Part shown: piece after piece, positions 19,135 to 28,151 of the stretch | Numbering within the stretch: the stretch's first letter is position 1 | Layout: every line of letters begins with the position of its first letter | Translations under genes and position numbers: made by a program | Notes under the pieces: generated by a model | What the model saw: only the letters and a program-made list of their open reading frames with translations | Databases searched by the model: none | Told to the model about the DNA's origin: nothing | NCBI RefSeq assembly: GCF_001661075.1 | Contig: NZ_CP014870.1 | Location: 2,748,501 to 2,812,500 of the forward strand | DNA length: 64,000 nucleotides | From: Pseudomonas silesiensis | GTDB taxonomy: Bacteria; Pseudomonadota; Gammaproteobacteria; Pseudomonadales; Pseudomonadaceae | Direction: 5' to 3'

Positions 19135-20558
19135 GGCGGGGTTACCCGATAGTGATGGGCGACCAGCGCGGCGATGGCACAGGACGCGATGCGCGATTCG
19201 ACGGAGTCGGCGCGGCTGGTCAGGACAATCGGCACTTTGGCACCAAGCACGATACCCGCGCTGGCGGCACCGCCCAGGTATTCCAGTTGTTTGACGAGCA
19301 TATTGCCGCTTTCCAGATCAGGCACTACGAGAATGTCGGCTTTACCGGAAACAGCTGAGTGAATGCCCTTGATACGCGCCGCCGCCAGGGAGATGGCGTT
19401 GTCGAACGCCAGCGGCCCGTCAAGGACCGCACCAGTGATCTGGCCGCGATCAGCCATCTTGCACAGCGCTGCGGCATCAAGGGTGGCGGGCATGTTGGCA
19501 TTCACCGTTTCCACGGCAGCGAGGATCGCCACATGGGGATTACTGACGCCGAGGATATGCGCCAGATCGATGGCGTTACGCACGATGTCCAGTTTGTCGA
19601 GCAGGGCTGGCACGATATTGATCGCTGCATCGGTGATGATGAAGGGGCGCGGATAAAAAGGCGTCTGCATCACGAAACAGTGGGTGATGCGCCGCTTGGT
19701 ACGCAATAGGGCCGCGGACGGCACCACGGCGGACATCAATTCGTCGGTGTGCAGGCTGCCTTTCATCAAGGCTTCGACTTGACCGTCACGGGCCATTTGC
19801 GCACCACGCAGGGCGGCAGCGTGGCTGTGGGGCACGTCTTCGATGGTGAGACCGCAAAGGTCGTGGCCGCCCTTGGCCGCCAATGCTTCGAGTTTGGCTC
19901 TTGGGCCAATCAGGATCGGGTCGATCAACCCTGCATTGCGGGCATCAAGGACCGCCTTGATACTCACGTCGTCGCAAGGATGTACCACCGCAACGCGAAT
20001 CGGCTCCAGCGTCTGGCAGGCTTGCAACAAACGATTCAGACCGTCGGCGCTGTGGCGCAGTTCTATGCCCGGCAGGCTGGCTCGACGCACATCGATATGC
20101 TCGCCGGCCGCGTGGACCAGGGATTCACCTTCCAGCACTACCACGCCTTCCTGATTGATGCCGGTACAGGCCAGTGTGAGCAGATATCGCGCCGCGTCGC
20201 GAGCAGTAACCGTCACCGAGACCGTCAGTGTGTCACCGATGCGTACCGGGGCAAGGAACTTGAGGGTTTGCCCCAAGGGCACCGAACCGGGTCCTGGCAA
20301 CCGCGTACCAATCAGCGCCGAAATCAACGCGCCCCCCCACATGCCATGGGCGAAAACAGTGTTGAAGTGGGTGGTGGCGGCAAATTCCGGATCGACGTAC
20401 AGCGGGTTCACATCGCCGGAAACCAGTGCGAACAGCTGAATGTCTTGAGCTGTCAGGGTGCGCTCCAGAGAGGCCGACTCGCCGATAATGATTTCCTCGA
20501 ACGATCGATTATGTATTCGCTCCAGATCGTCGGTGTTTACAGGAATAGAACGGGTCAT
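19131..20558 (-). CDS. MaoC-like hydratase domain fused to phosphate acetyl/butyryltransferase
   Basis: The 475-residue chain has an N-terminal hot-dog MaoC domain (about 15-150; LFALVSGDVNPLYVDPEFA, FAHGMWGGALISALIGT) joined to a Pta/Ptb-type phosphate acyltransferase (about 165-475; VEALMKGSLHTDELMSAVV, ITDAAINIVP, GPLAFDNAIS, ADILVVPDLESGNMLVKQL). This bifunctional annotation (enoyl-CoA hydratase/phosphate acetyltransferase) is found in several proteobacteria beside ackA. It most likely interconverts acetyl-CoA and acetyl-phosphate; the MaoC part could act on a crotonyl- or PHA-related acyl-CoA, which is not established. It is the first gene of the pta-ackA operon. Confidence 0.9.
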   Translation of the reverse strand: MTRSIPVNTDDLERIHNRSFEEIIIGESASLERTLTAQDIQLFALVSGDVNPLYVDPEFAATTHFNTVFAHGMWGGALISALIGTRLPGPGSVPLGQTLKFLAPVRIGDTLTVSVTVTARDAARYLLTLACTGINQEGVVVLEGESLVHAAGEHIDVRRASLPGIELRHSADGLNRLLQACQTLEPIRVAVVHPCDDVSIKAVLDARNAGLIDPILIGPRAKLEALAAKGGHDLCGLTIEDVPHSHAAALRGAQMARDGQVEALMKGSLHTDELMSAVVPSAALLRTKRRITHCFVMQTPFYPRPFIITDAAINIVPALLDKLDIVRNAIDLAHILGVSNPHVAILAAVETVNANMPATLDAAALCKMADRGQITGAVLDGPLAFDNAISLAAARIKGIHSAVSGKADILVVPDLESGNMLVKQLEYLGGAASAGIVLGAKVPIVLTSRADSVESRIASCAIAALVAHHYRVTPP

Positions 20559-20686
20559 GGGTTTGATCCTGGACAGGATTGCGGATGGCGTGGGTTTTAG
20601 CTGCTGTAAACGCTGCTCCAGAGGCGTCTCCCGTCGGGAACCGATGGGTTAACCATGTCAGCATAATCCTTCTCGGCCCGTCCCTA

Positions 20687-20700
20687 TTGATATTGATCAA
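20687..20700 (-). promoter_or_regulatory. Anr box of the pta-ackA operon
   Basis: TTGATATTGATCAA is a perfect box. On the minus strand a -10-like TTATGC at 20661-20666 lies at the distance expected for a -41.5 class II promoter, with a start near 20652. Confidence 0.85.
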
Positions 20701-20775
20701 GCGCAATGAACTGAAAATTCAATCGTGTTTTGCGAAAGCACCCCCTGGCGACTTGAGCTGGGTTGGCGCAGGGAT

Positions 20776-20789
20776 TTGATATAAATCAA
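20776..20789 (+). promoter_or_regulatory. Anr box facing the PRTase side
   Basis: TTGATATAAATCAA is a perfect box about 280 bases before the phosphoribosyltransferase start and 132 before the usp remnant. It was probably the promoter of the former usp gene and now drives the genes behind it. Confidence 0.75.
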
Positions 20790-20914
20790 CGCCAGGGCGA
20801 CATCAACAGAGGACTCTGGATAAACGCTGGTGCCTGATCCGGCGCAGGCGTTACCGCCGGCCTCGGCAATGGGGCGGCGGTGGACGTCGAGTTCCATCTG
20901 TCTGGAGTCAGATC

Positions 20915-21019
20915 ATGAGCCAATATCAACGCTTGTTACTCATCATCAACCCGACCCTGCATTCTGTACCAGGTGCCATCCAGCGTTCTGGGTCTGGATC
21001 GGACAAGGCCTTGTTGTAA
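20915..21019 (+). pseudogene. 5' remnant of a universal stress protein gene
   Basis: ATG 20915 opens MSQYQRLLLIINPTLHSV, which matches the start of the intact copy at 23054 ([19 protein letters not shown]), then loses similarity and stops after 34 codons. A ribosome binding site is still present. An internal deletion has joined the first ~18 codons to the sequence before the PRTase. Confidence 0.8.
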
Positions 21020-21055
21020 CGAAACGCCAGGCGTCATCGCCTGAGGAGGTTTTTC

Positions 21056-21763
21056 ATGAGTCAAAGCCCCTCATTGCATACCACCTTGAAGGACCGGGCA
21101 GAAGCCGGTCGTCGTCTGGTGGAACCGTTGCTCAAATACGCGCATCGAAACGATGTCATCGTCCTGGCCTTGCCCCGTGGCGGCGTACCGGTCGCCTATC
21201 AAGTGGTCAAGGCCCTGAACGTGCGCCTGGACCTGATGCTGGTGCGCAAACTGGGCGTGCCATCCAACCCGGAGTTCGCCATGGGCGCCATTGCCAGTGG
21301 CGGTATCCAGATCCGAAATGAAGAAGCGCTGCGTACTCATCCGATTTCTGCGGCCGCATTCGAGGCGGTGGTCGAGCGCGAAACACGGGAATTGCAGCGG
21401 CGCGAGCAGCTCTACCGGGGCGCCCGGCCACCCGTGCAGCTCAAGGGGCAGGTGGTGATACTGGTCGATGACGGTCTGGCGACGGGCGCCTCGATGATGG
21501 CGGCAATCCGCGCGGTGCGCATGCAAGCACCTGCTCGCATCGTCGTTGCCGTGCCGGTTGCGCCACTGGAAACGGTGGAGACGCTGAGCTTCGAAGTCGA
21601 TGAGGTGATTTGCCCACTCATGCCTGAATGGATGATGTCGATCGGTTATTGGTACTTGCACTTCCCCCAGACCTCGGATGAAGAAGTGAATGATTTGTTG
21701 CAGCGGGCCTGGCTACGAGAGGCCCACGGCGATTCCTCCTCTCAGGAGCCTCTCGATGATTGA
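21056..21763 (+). CDS. phosphoribosyltransferase-domain protein
   Basis: The 235-residue protein has a type I PRTase fold: VIVLALPRGGVPVAYQVV near residue 35 and the PRPP-binding loop VVILVDDGLATGASM near residue 140. The family is usually annotated only as phosphoribosyltransferase; the base substrate is unknown. GAGG precedes ATG 21056. The stop overlaps the start of a truncated alpha/beta-hydrolase (ATGATTGA), an arrangement in which hydrolase and PRTase are often fused or paired in other genomes. A C-terminal fragment of a second copy survives at 32327. Confidence 0.85.
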   Translation: MSQSPSLHTTLKDRAEAGRRLVEPLLKYAHRNDVIVLALPRGGVPVAYQVVKALNVRLDLMLVRKLGVPSNPEFAMGAIASGGIQIRNEEALRTHPISAAAFEAVVERETRELQRREQLYRGARPPVQLKGQVVILVDDGLATGASMMAAIRAVRMQAPARIVVAVPVAPLETVETLSFEVDEVICPLMPEWMMSIGYWYLHFPQTSDEEVNDLLQRAWLREAHGDSSSQEPLDD

Positions 21764-22106
21764 GCCTCAATCTCGACAGCTGGAATTGCAAGACGTCGAG
21801 TTATCCGCCGATTTACGGCTGCCGCTCCATGCTGACGGTCTGGTGATCTTCGTACATGGCAGCGGCAGTGGCCGTTTGAGTCCGCGTAATCAGTTTGTCG
21901 CGCAGACGCTGGCCAGACGGGGATTGGGGTCGCTGTTGTTCGACCTGCTTACGGAGCCAGAGCAACGCCTGGATAACCTCACCGGCGAGCTACGGTTCGA
22001 TATCGACTTGCTTGCCGGGCGGCTGGTGGAGGTGATCGATTGGGTAGGCCGGGACGCGGATTTGCGCTCGCCGACTGTTCACAGGGCATCAGGCCGGCGC
22101 GTTTGA
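21756..22106 (+). pseudogene. alpha/beta-hydrolase, C-terminally truncated
   Basis: ATG 21756 begins MIEPQSRQLELQDVELSADL and reads through the dienelactone-hydrolase-like start GLVIFVHGSGSGRLSPRNQ and LLFDLLTEPEQRLDNLTGEL. It breaks off at residue ~105, before the nucleophile Ser and the rest of the catalytic site. The last codons come from an inverted piece of an erythromycin-esterase gene (22075-22140). It cannot be active. A second remnant of the same gene is at 28911-29064. Confidence 0.85.
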
Positions 22107-22140
22107 CGAAGTGACCGTACAGCGCCGGGTCATCCTGCCA
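22075..22140 (-). pseudogene. 66-base internal fragment of an erythromycin-esterase-like gene
   Basis: The minus strand of this segment encodes WQDDPALYGHFVKRAG followed by MPCEQ, nearly identical to an internal part of the intact gene at about 29809-29874. The fragment is in the same antisense orientation toward the hydrolase as the intact gene is toward its own hydrolase remnant. Confidence 0.85.
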
Positions 22141-22164
22141 ATCTGCATCGTGGCTGCAGGATGA

Positions 22165-22728
22165 TTACAGGTACAGGAGGTGAACGACCTTGCGGGTTTC
22201 GAAGGGATCGTCGCGCGTCTCGAAGCCCAGGGATCTGGCCAGGGCGCGCATGGGCGCATTGCTGGATTCGTCAACCGCGTAAATGTGGTGGAAAGCATTC
22301 TTGCGCGCGGCCGTGATCAAATGTTCCATCAGTAGCGTACCCAATTCCAGCTGCTTCCATTCTTCGGCGACTGTCACGGTACATTCACATTTGTGCTCGT
22401 CCGTGGCGCCATAGCGGCTGACGCCAATCTCGATCAGTTGGCCATCCTCGTGAACCAGTGCGATGTACGCCGTGCGCTGTTTGCTATCGATGTCCAACCT
22501 GGGGCCAGCCATGGCTTTTTGAGGTTCGTTGACCCGCGAGAGAAAGCGCATGTGCCGGGACTCGGGGGACAGAAGTTTGATGAAGGCGTATTCACGCTCG
22601 CGGTCTTTATCCGTCAACTGCCGGATCAACACGTGACCGCCATCCTGAAGGGTTTCGATCCAGTATTGGCCTTTGACTTTGGCACAGGCTTCAGCAGCCC
22701 GATAATGATGATTTTTGACAGTGAACAT
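22165..22728 (-). CDS. GNAT-family N-acetyltransferase
   Basis: The 187-residue protein has a GNAT domain from about residue 30 (VLIRQLTDKDREREYAFIK) with the acetyl-CoA-binding region QLELGTLLMEHLITAARKN and the last strands with RALARSLGFETR. N-terminal HHYRAAEACAKVKGQYWIE precedes it. Related proteins occur as the acetyltransferase part of larger stress-island proteins in pseudomonads. The acetyl acceptor is unknown; protein acetylation fed by acetyl-phosphate or acetyl-CoA is only a thought. An imperfect Anr box lies about 95 bases upstream. Confidence 0.85.
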   Translation of the reverse strand: MFTVKNHHYRAAEACAKVKGQYWIETLQDGGHVLIRQLTDKDREREYAFIKLLSPESRHMRFLSRVNEPQKAMAGPRLDIDSKQRTAYIALVHEDGQLIEIGVSRYGATDEHKCECTVTVAEEWKQLELGTLLMEHLITAARKNAFHHIYAVDESSNAPMRALARSLGFETRDDPFETRKVVHLLYL

Positions 22729-22817
22729 CGGGCGATCCTCCGTCCGGTATCAAGGGTGGGCGCGCAGTGATGAACGACGCGGTTCACTTGTTTCTACACT
22801 GTTGGCCGCTGGCGAAC

Positions 22818-22831
22818 ATGATCTGGATCAG
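22818..22831 (-). promoter_or_regulatory. imperfect Anr box before the acetyltransferase gene
   Basis: ATGATCTGGATCAG matches 8 of 10 consensus positions. TGTAGA at 22793-22798 on the minus strand is suitably spaced as a -10. Confidence 0.5.
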
Positions 22832-22970
22832 AACTGAACACCACAAACAGGATGTCTGGACCGGTAGCCGTACTCTGTGTTCGATGCCACCGCCAGCGTG
22901 AGCAGCCTGATCGCGGCGCTGATCAATCATCCAGTCGCCTCGTGCTCATCTGATCGCGGCTCACCGATAA

Positions 22971-22984
22971 CTGACAAATATCAA
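22971..22984 (+). promoter_or_regulatory. imperfect Anr box before usp-xfp
   Basis: CTGACAAATATCAA keeps the TGA and ATCAA halves and is centred 76 bases before the stress-protein start. Confidence 0.45.
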
Positions 22985-23053
22985 GTCGGCTGAAGGTGAC
23001 GCGCTCATTCTGAAGGCGTGTTCCATGCCATTGTCCGCATGCCGAGGTGTTCC

Positions 23054-23977
23054 ATGTCGCAACTCCAGCGCTTACTGTTGATTGCTCCCCAAGCCATGAC
23101 CCGTACACCGGCATTCGACCGGGCTGCCGCATTGGCACATGCCCTGCAATTACCCTTGCACATTGTGGCGTTTGATTATGTCCAGGCCCTGGCGGTGGCC
23201 GGCTTCTTTGCCCCCGAGCAGATCAGCCAGGCCCTTGAAGGCTACCTGCAAGCCCATCGGCAATGGTTGACGGAGCAAACCGGGTCGATGAGTAAACTCG
23301 GCATCCAGGTCACCAGCGAAGTGGTGTGGGTCCAGCATCCCTACGAGGAGATTGTGCAATTCGTCAATGAGATGCCGCTGGCGCTGATCATCAAGGATGC
23401 GCAGGAAGAACCGGCCTTGAAACGGGTGTTCTTCACGCCGCTGGATTGGCAACTGTTGCGCGACTGTCCGGTACCGGTGCATTTGGTGACCCATGCGCTC
23501 AACCCGCGTCCACGCAATGTGTTGGCGATCATCGATGTGCTGCGCAGTGAAGAGCAGGATCATGAATTCAACGACCAGATCATCGACGCCGCCGTGAAGT
23601 TGGCCGAGGTCTGCGATGCCCGGCTGGAACTGCTGCATGTGTTTGACTGGACGTCCTTGTATGCCCAGGACATAGGCTTTGGCGCACTGCCGCTGGCCAC
23701 CGGAATTTATGAAGCGTTGGGAGTGGCTCAGAATGAGGCGTTTGCGGCCATCGCCGAACGTCACGGCGTGCCACCCGAATGTCGCCACTTCAAGGAGGGC
23801 ATGCCGGTACCGAGCATTTGTGAGTTCGCCGCCGAGCACCACTGCGATGTCATTGTCATGGGCACGGTACAAAACAAGGGCCTGGACAAGTTACTGGGGA
23901 CCACGGCCGAACAGTTGTTGCATCGGGCGCCGTGCAGCGTGTTGGCGATCAAGCCGGGCCAGATGTTGCAATCCTGA
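23054..23977 (+). CDS. tandem-domain universal stress protein (UspE-like)
   Basis: The 307-residue protein starts [19 protein letters not shown]. It has two Usp domains with [18 protein letters not shown] in the first and [20 protein letters not shown] then [12 protein letters not shown] in the second, the latter fitting the ATP-site pattern. It is about half identical by eye to the copy at 14824, and the segment [14 protein letters not shown] is shared exactly. ATG 23054 is preferred over a start 12 codons upstream because AGGTG precedes it and the remnant at 20915 starts at the same residue. It is followed 53 bases later by phosphoketolase, so both are probably in one Anr-driven operon. Confidence 0.92.
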   Translation: MSQLQRLLLIAPQAMTRTPAFDRAAALAHALQLPLHIVAFDYVQALAVAGFFAPEQISQALEGYLQAHRQWLTEQTGSMSKLGIQVTSEVVWVQHPYEEIVQFVNEMPLALIIKDAQEEPALKRVFFTPLDWQLLRDCPVPVHLVTHALNPRPRNVLAIIDVLRSEEQDHEFNDQIIDAAVKLAEVCDARLELLHVFDWTSLYAQDIGFGALPLATGIYEALGVAQNEAFAAIAERHGVPPECRHFKEGMPVPSICEFAAEHHCDVIVMGTVQNKGLDKLLGTTAEQLLHRAPCSVLAIKPGQMLQS

Positions 23978-24030
23978 GCAATGGGGCACGAAGACGTCTA
24001 TCAGTGGGTTGGGCTGCGGCGGAGAAGGAC

Positions 24031-26409
24031 ATGAGCGATTTTCTGAATGCTGAGCAACTGGAGGGGTTGGATGCCTATTGGCGGGCCTCCAATTATCTGG
24101 CCGTGGGGCAGATTTACCTCAAGGACAACCCGCTGCTGAAGCTGCCGTTGTCCCTGGAGCACATCAAGCCGCGCCTGCTCGGCCATTGGGGCACGACGCC
24201 CGGGTTGAACCTGATCTACACACACCTCAATCGCTTGATCAAACAGCACGATCTGAACATGATTTTCATCGCCGGTCCCGGTCATGGCGGCCCGGCGGTG
24301 GTCGCCCAGACCTACCTCGAAGGCACGTACACCGAGTTCTGTCCGTCGGTGGAGTGCAACAGCAACGGCCTGGTTCGCCTGTTTCGGCAGTTTTCCTGGC
24401 CTTATGGCATTTCCAGCCATGTATCGGCACAGATTCCCGGATCGATCCATGAAGGTGGCGAACTTGGCTATAGCCTGGCCCATGCCTATGGTGCCGCGTT
24501 TGACAATCCGGAGCTGATCGTCGCCTGCGTTATCGGTGACGGTGAGGCGGAAACAGGCACGCTGGCCGCCAGTTGGCATTCCAACAAGTTCCTGAATCCG
24601 GTGCGTGACGGTGCGGTATTGCCGATCCTGCACCTTAACGGCTACAAGATCGCCAACCCCACCGTACTGTCCAGAATCAGTGAGGATGAACTGTCAGCCC
24701 TGCTGTATGGCTATGGCTACGATCCCTATTTCGTCGAAGGCGACGACCCGATGCAAGTGCATCAGGCCCTGGCCCAGACGCTGGACACCATGGTCGTGAA
24801 GATTCGAGGCATTCAGCTCGACGCGCGCCGCTCCTCGCGATCCGCGCCGCCGGAACGGCCCCTGTGGCCAATGCTGGTGTTACGAACCCCCAAAGGTTGG
24901 ACCGGTCCGAAATTCGTCGATGGCCATCGAGTCGAGGGCACCTGGCGTGCGCATCAGGTGCCGCTGGCCGATTTCCAGCAACCGGCTCATCTGTGCCAGC
25001 TGGAAGAATGGCTCAACAGCTATCGCCCCGACGAACTGTTCGATGCCGATGGAGCGTTGTTGCCCGAAATTGCCGCGCTGGCACCGACCGGTCATCGACG
25101 CATGAGCGCCAACCCCAATGCCAACGGTGGCGTACTGTTGCGAGCGCTGGATCTGCCGCGCTTTACCGACTATGCCGTGCCGTTCGAAGTGCCTGGCAGC
25201 CAGCGGGCGGAGGCCACACGGGTGATGGGCACGTATTTGCGCGACGTGATGAAAAACAACCTGAGCGCCAGCAATTTTCGCCTGTTCGGCCCGGATGAAA
25301 CCGCCTCGAACCGGCTGGATGCCGTCTATGAGGTCAGCGCCAAGGCCTGGATGGAGCCGCTGGAGCCGGACGACCTCAACCTGGCGGCCGATGGCCGGGT
25401 GATGGAGATCCTCAGTGAACAGGTGTGCGAAGGCTGGCTGGAGGGCTATTTGCTGACCGGACGCCATGGTCTGCTGTCCTGTTACGAGGCCTTTATCCAT
25501 ATCGTCGATTCGATGGTCAACCAGCATGCCAAATGGCTGAAGACCGCCGCCGAGGTGCCGTGGCGCAAACCGGTCGCTTCGCTCAATTACTTGCTGACCT
25601 CCCATGTCTGGCGTCAGGACCATAACGGGTTCTCCCACCAGGACCCGGGGTTCATCGATCTGGTGGCCAATAAAAAGTCGGACGTGGTACGCATCTACTT
25701 GCCACCCGATGCCAATTGCCTGCTGTCCGTGACTGACCACTGCCTGCGAAGCCGCAACTACATCAATGTCATCGTCGCCGGCAAGCAACCGGAATGGCAA
25801 TGGCTGGATATTGATGCCGCCATCCGCCACTGCCAGACGGGTATCGGTCGCTGGAGCTGGGCGTGTCGTGATGATGGCGACCCGGACGTGGTGATGGCCT
25901 GCGCTGGTGACGTGCCGACTCTGGAAACACTGGCCGCCGTGACCCTGTTGCGCGAGTACGTGCCGGACTTGCGGGTGCGGGTGGTCAATGTCGTGGACTT
26001 GATGGTTTTGCAATCCTCGTTCCAGCACCCCCATGGTCTGCCGGACCGCACTTTCGATGAGTTGTTTACGTGCGACAAGCCGGTGATTTTTGCCTTCCAC
26101 GGCTACCCGGCACTGATCCATCGACTGATCTACAAGCGCACCAATCATGAGAATTTTCACGTGCGCGGGTTCAACGAGGAGGGCGCGACCACCACGCCGT
26201 TCGATATGGCGGTGCTCAACAACCTGGATCGTTATCAGTTGGCACTGGACGTCATCGAACGCGTACCCCGGCTGCACGATCAGGTGCAAAGCGCGCGGTC
26301 GCGCTACTGGTCGACCATGGAGAAACACAAGCTCTACCTCATAGAAAATGGGCAGGACATGCCGGAAGTACTGAACTGGCAGTGGACGCCCGTGGCAGCC
26401 CGCAATTGA
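24031..26409 (+). CDS. xfp: phosphoketolase (xylulose-5-P/fructose-6-P)
   Basis: The 792-residue thiamine-diphosphate enzyme cleaves xylulose-5-phosphate, and often fructose-6-phosphate, with phosphate to acetyl-phosphate and glyceraldehyde-3-phosphate or erythrose-4-phosphate. Family motifs in order are [129 protein letters not shown] and [13 protein letters not shown]. Length is normal. ATG 24031 has AGAAGGA. Acetyl-phosphate would feed AckA encoded at 17923, giving ATP without oxygen. Confidence 0.97.
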   Translation: MSDFLNAEQLEGLDAYWRASNYLAVGQIYLKDNPLLKLPLSLEHIKPRLLGHWGTTPGLNLIYTHLNRLIKQHDLNMIFIAGPGHGGPAVVAQTYLEGTYTEFCPSVECNSNGLVRLFRQFSWPYGISSHVSAQIPGSIHEGGELGYSLAHAYGAAFDNPELIVACVIGDGEAETGTLAASWHSNKFLNPVRDGAVLPILHLNGYKIANPTVLSRISEDELSALLYGYGYDPYFVEGDDPMQVHQALAQTLDTMVVKIRGIQLDARRSSRSAPPERPLWPMLVLRTPKGWTGPKFVDGHRVEGTWRAHQVPLADFQQPAHLCQLEEWLNSYRPDELFDADGALLPEIAALAPTGHRRMSANPNANGGVLLRALDLPRFTDYAVPFEVPGSQRAEATRVMGTYLRDVMKNNLSASNFRLFGPDETASNRLDAVYEVSAKAWMEPLEPDDLNLAADGRVMEILSEQVCEGWLEGYLLTGRHGLLSCYEAFIHIVDSMVNQHAKWLKTAAEVPWRKPVASLNYLLTSHVWRQDHNGFSHQDPGFIDLVANKKSDVVRIYLPPDANCLLSVTDHCLRSRNYINVIVAGKQPEWQWLDIDAAIRHCQTGIGRWSWACRDDGDPDVVMACAGDVPTLETLAAVTLLREYVPDLRVRVVNVVDLMVLQSSFQHPHGLPDRTFDELFTCDKPVIFAFHGYPALIHRLIYKRTNHENFHVRGFNEEGATTTPFDMAVLNNLDRYQLALDVIERVPRLHDQVQSARSRYWSTMEKHKLYLIENGQDMPEVLNWQWTPVAARN

Positions 26410-26553
26410 TTGTTCACCTGGCTGACACCGGGCACCGCCAAGGCCACCCGGTCCGCGATCTGATGACAAAATTCAGAGTGCGCAGGCGCTGACGCCCGAT
26501 ACTCGGTTCAGAGGTCCGAGACTTTTCAGCCGCATTCAACCGAGGGAATAACC

Positions 26554-26808
26554 ATGAACAAGTATGTGTCCGTTGCATTGCTGAGTGTTTTGATGGCCGC
26601 GACGGCCGGGTGCAGCAATAAGCACGCCCAGGAAATCGATGCCCGGCTGGAGTCCGCCGAAAACAATGCCGCTACCGCACGGCTCAGGGCCGATGAGGCC
26701 TACAACAAGGCCGAACAGGCAGCGCAAGCGGCCAGCCAGGCGCAACGCACAGCCGATGAGGCGAATATGCGCGCCAGCCGGATGCTGCAGAAGGCTACGC
26801 GCAAGTGA
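26554..26808 (+). CDS. OprI/Lpp-like outer-membrane lipoprotein
   Basis: The 84-residue protein has a lipoprotein signal with lipobox TAGC (Cys20). The mature part is one amphipathic helix of heptads rich in Ala, Glu and Arg ([20 protein letters not shown], then [20 protein letters not shown]). The C-terminal Arg-Lys end is the form that Lpp-type proteins use for linkage to peptidoglycan. It closely resembles major lipoprotein OprI but is located in the stress island rather than in the core genome, so it is likely a paralogue made under special conditions. It lies 144 bases after phosphoketolase with its own ribosome binding site. Confidence 0.88.
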   Translation: MNKYVSVALLSVLMAATAGCSNKHAQEIDARLESAENNAATARLRADEAYNKAEQAAQAASQAQRTADEANMRASRMLQKATRK

Positions 26809-26884
26809 TGAGTGATTGCCCCTGGACCCGACAGGACATCGGGTGGGCATTACACCCGGTTTCAGGGGCAGGGTGAGGACTGCG

Positions 26885-26948
26885 ATGGTGAAAATTAAAC
26901 GTATTCTGTTGAATGCCCCCTAGAGATGGTTCGTACCCCGGCATGCGA
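26885..26948 (+). pseudogene. 5' remnant of a third universal stress gene
   Basis: ATG 26885 reads MVKIKRILLNAP and stops at TAG; in the next frame it continues EMVRTPA, matching the start of the intact copies (MLKLKRILLIASSEMALTPA). One or two bases lost create the stop. The remnant then fuses into a nuclease remnant. Confidence 0.8.
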
Positions 26949-27050
26949 ATGACATTTCTTGGCGTGGCGGGCACGGTCACCGGCTCGCTGGAACATCGTG
27001 AGCAACAAGTACTGATGCACACAAGGTGCGCATCGATGGGGGAGACATGA
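26943..27050 (+). pseudogene. 5' remnant of an MBL/beta-CASP nuclease gene
   Basis: ATG 26943 begins MRMTFLGVAGTVTGSLEHRE, matching MRITFLGAAGTVTGSKYLLE of the gene at 15844 with loss of a few codons after VTGS, and ends after 35 codons. The order usp-nuclease here mirrors the intact pair at 14824-17232. Confidence 0.85.
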
Positions 27051-27063
27051 TCAATCCATCCGC

Positions 27064-28029
27064 TCAGACGCAATCAAATGCTCCATTTTCTGCCAGAAAG
27101 GTGGCAATCAGGGCGGTACTGTCCAGTACCTGCAACTGACGCGTTACGCAGTCAGGGGGCAGGCGAAACGGCGGCACGGTGTCTGTGATCGCGATGTGTT
27201 CAAAGATCGGCGGGTCGAACAGTTGACTGCCAGTGGTAAATAACCCATGGGTGGCGGCTGCGAACAAGCGTCCGGCGCCAGCCTTCCGACAGGCATTGCC
27301 GGCATGCTTGAGCGTTTCCCCCGTGCTGATCAGGTCGTCGAAAACGATGGCTATCTTGTTGCAGACATCGCCGACCAGGAGGGTGCCCGTCAGCGTGGTA
27401 TCGGCACGGTGCTTTTCCATCAAAGCGCTGCCGACAGAACGTCCCAGTTGTCGCTCCAGGGCCTGACGAAACTGCTCGGTTCGCTTGATGCCCCCTGAGT
27501 CCGGGGAAACCGCAACCAATTCGGCGTCCCCGACCAGAGGGGCGAAATGCTCGGCGAACAGTTCCGCACACTGCAGATTCCACGCAGGCATGCGAAACGC
27601 GTTGTCGAACGCCGCCGGATTATGCACCTCCAGGGTGATCAGGCGATCTACGCCACTGGCTTCAAAAAAGGCCGCTACATAGCGCGTAATGGTCGGATCC
27701 TGAGGCTGACTGCGGCGATCCTTGCGCCCGTAGCAGAGGTAGGGTGCCACCACCACCACCTGGCGAGCGCCGGCATCCTTGAGTGCACCGCAGAAAAACA
27801 ACAGACGACATAGCTTATCGTTGGCGCTCTGTCGGCCATCTCCATACAAGGCGTGGAACACCACGACTTCGCGGCCGTTTACCGGATCCAGCGGACGGCA
27901 TTTATGCTCACCGTCTTCATAGTCTCGCTCTTCATGGCGTGCCAATTGGCAGCCAAGCCGCTGCGCCACGCGTACGGCATAGGACTCGCTGCCTTGCAGG
28001 GCAAAAAGAAGCGGGGGCAGGGTGAGCAT
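27064..28029 (-). CDS. ribose-phosphate pyrophosphokinase-like protein
   Basis: The 321-residue protein has the two-domain PRPP synthetase fold: FHALYGDGRQSANDKLCRLL (loop with ANDKLM-like sequence), VVVAPYLCYGRKDRRSQPQD (ATP-binding RQDK-type loop) and the PRPP loop IAIVFDDLISTGETL. It is shorter and divergent from housekeeping Prs, with a second domain opening VAVSPDSGG. It would make PRPP from ribose-5-phosphate and ATP, or act as a regulatory homologue. It follows a PyrR-like gene on the same strand (122-base gap), both under the Anr box at 28788. Confidence 0.85.
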   Translation of the reverse strand: MLTLPPLLFALQGSESYAVRVAQRLGCQLARHEERDYEDGEHKCRPLDPVNGREVVVFHALYGDGRQSANDKLCRLLFFCGALKDAGARQVVVVAPYLCYGRKDRRSQPQDPTITRYVAAFFEASGVDRLITLEVHNPAAFDNAFRMPAWNLQCAELFAEHFAPLVGDAELVAVSPDSGGIKRTEQFRQALERQLGRSVGSALMEKHRADTTLTGTLLVGDVCNKIAIVFDDLISTGETLKHAGNACRKAGAGRLFAAATHGLFTTGSQLFDPPIFEHIAITDTVPPFRLPPDCVTRQLQVLDSTALIATFLAENGAFDCV

Positions 28030-28151
28030 GCAGGGCTCCTGGGAGGCCGTTGGTAAATGTGCTTCATCGCAGTGGCACGTGTCGCTGACCTTTTGCCGCG
28101 TTGCCGACCTGAAGCCCGAGAGACAAGGCTACGCCTTGAGCGGTTACACCG

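Larger units (their letters stand above)
20559..20914. other. 356-base divergent regulatory gap
   Basis: This stretch separates the pta-ackA operon (minus) from a decayed usp and PRTase (plus). It carries two perfect Anr boxes, at 20687 and 20776, each placed for one direction. No gene is visible in it. Confidence 0.7.
22729..23053. other. 325-base divergent regulatory gap
   Basis: Between the acetyltransferase (minus) and a stress protein (plus) lie two imperfect Anr boxes: ATGATCTGGATCAG (22818-22831) and CTGACAAATATCAA (22971-22984). Each retains the TGA-N6-TCA core and is 80-100 bases from one start. Nothing else recognisable. Confidence 0.55.

Noticed and set aside
24880..26469. 529-residue minus-strand ORF
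   Set aside because: Shadow of the phosphoketolase gene, with no recognisable domain.
26813..26875. large inverted repeat GCCCCTG/CAGGGGC after the OprI-like gene
   Set aside because: It could fold, but it has no U tract and a long internal loop, so I did not call a terminator.
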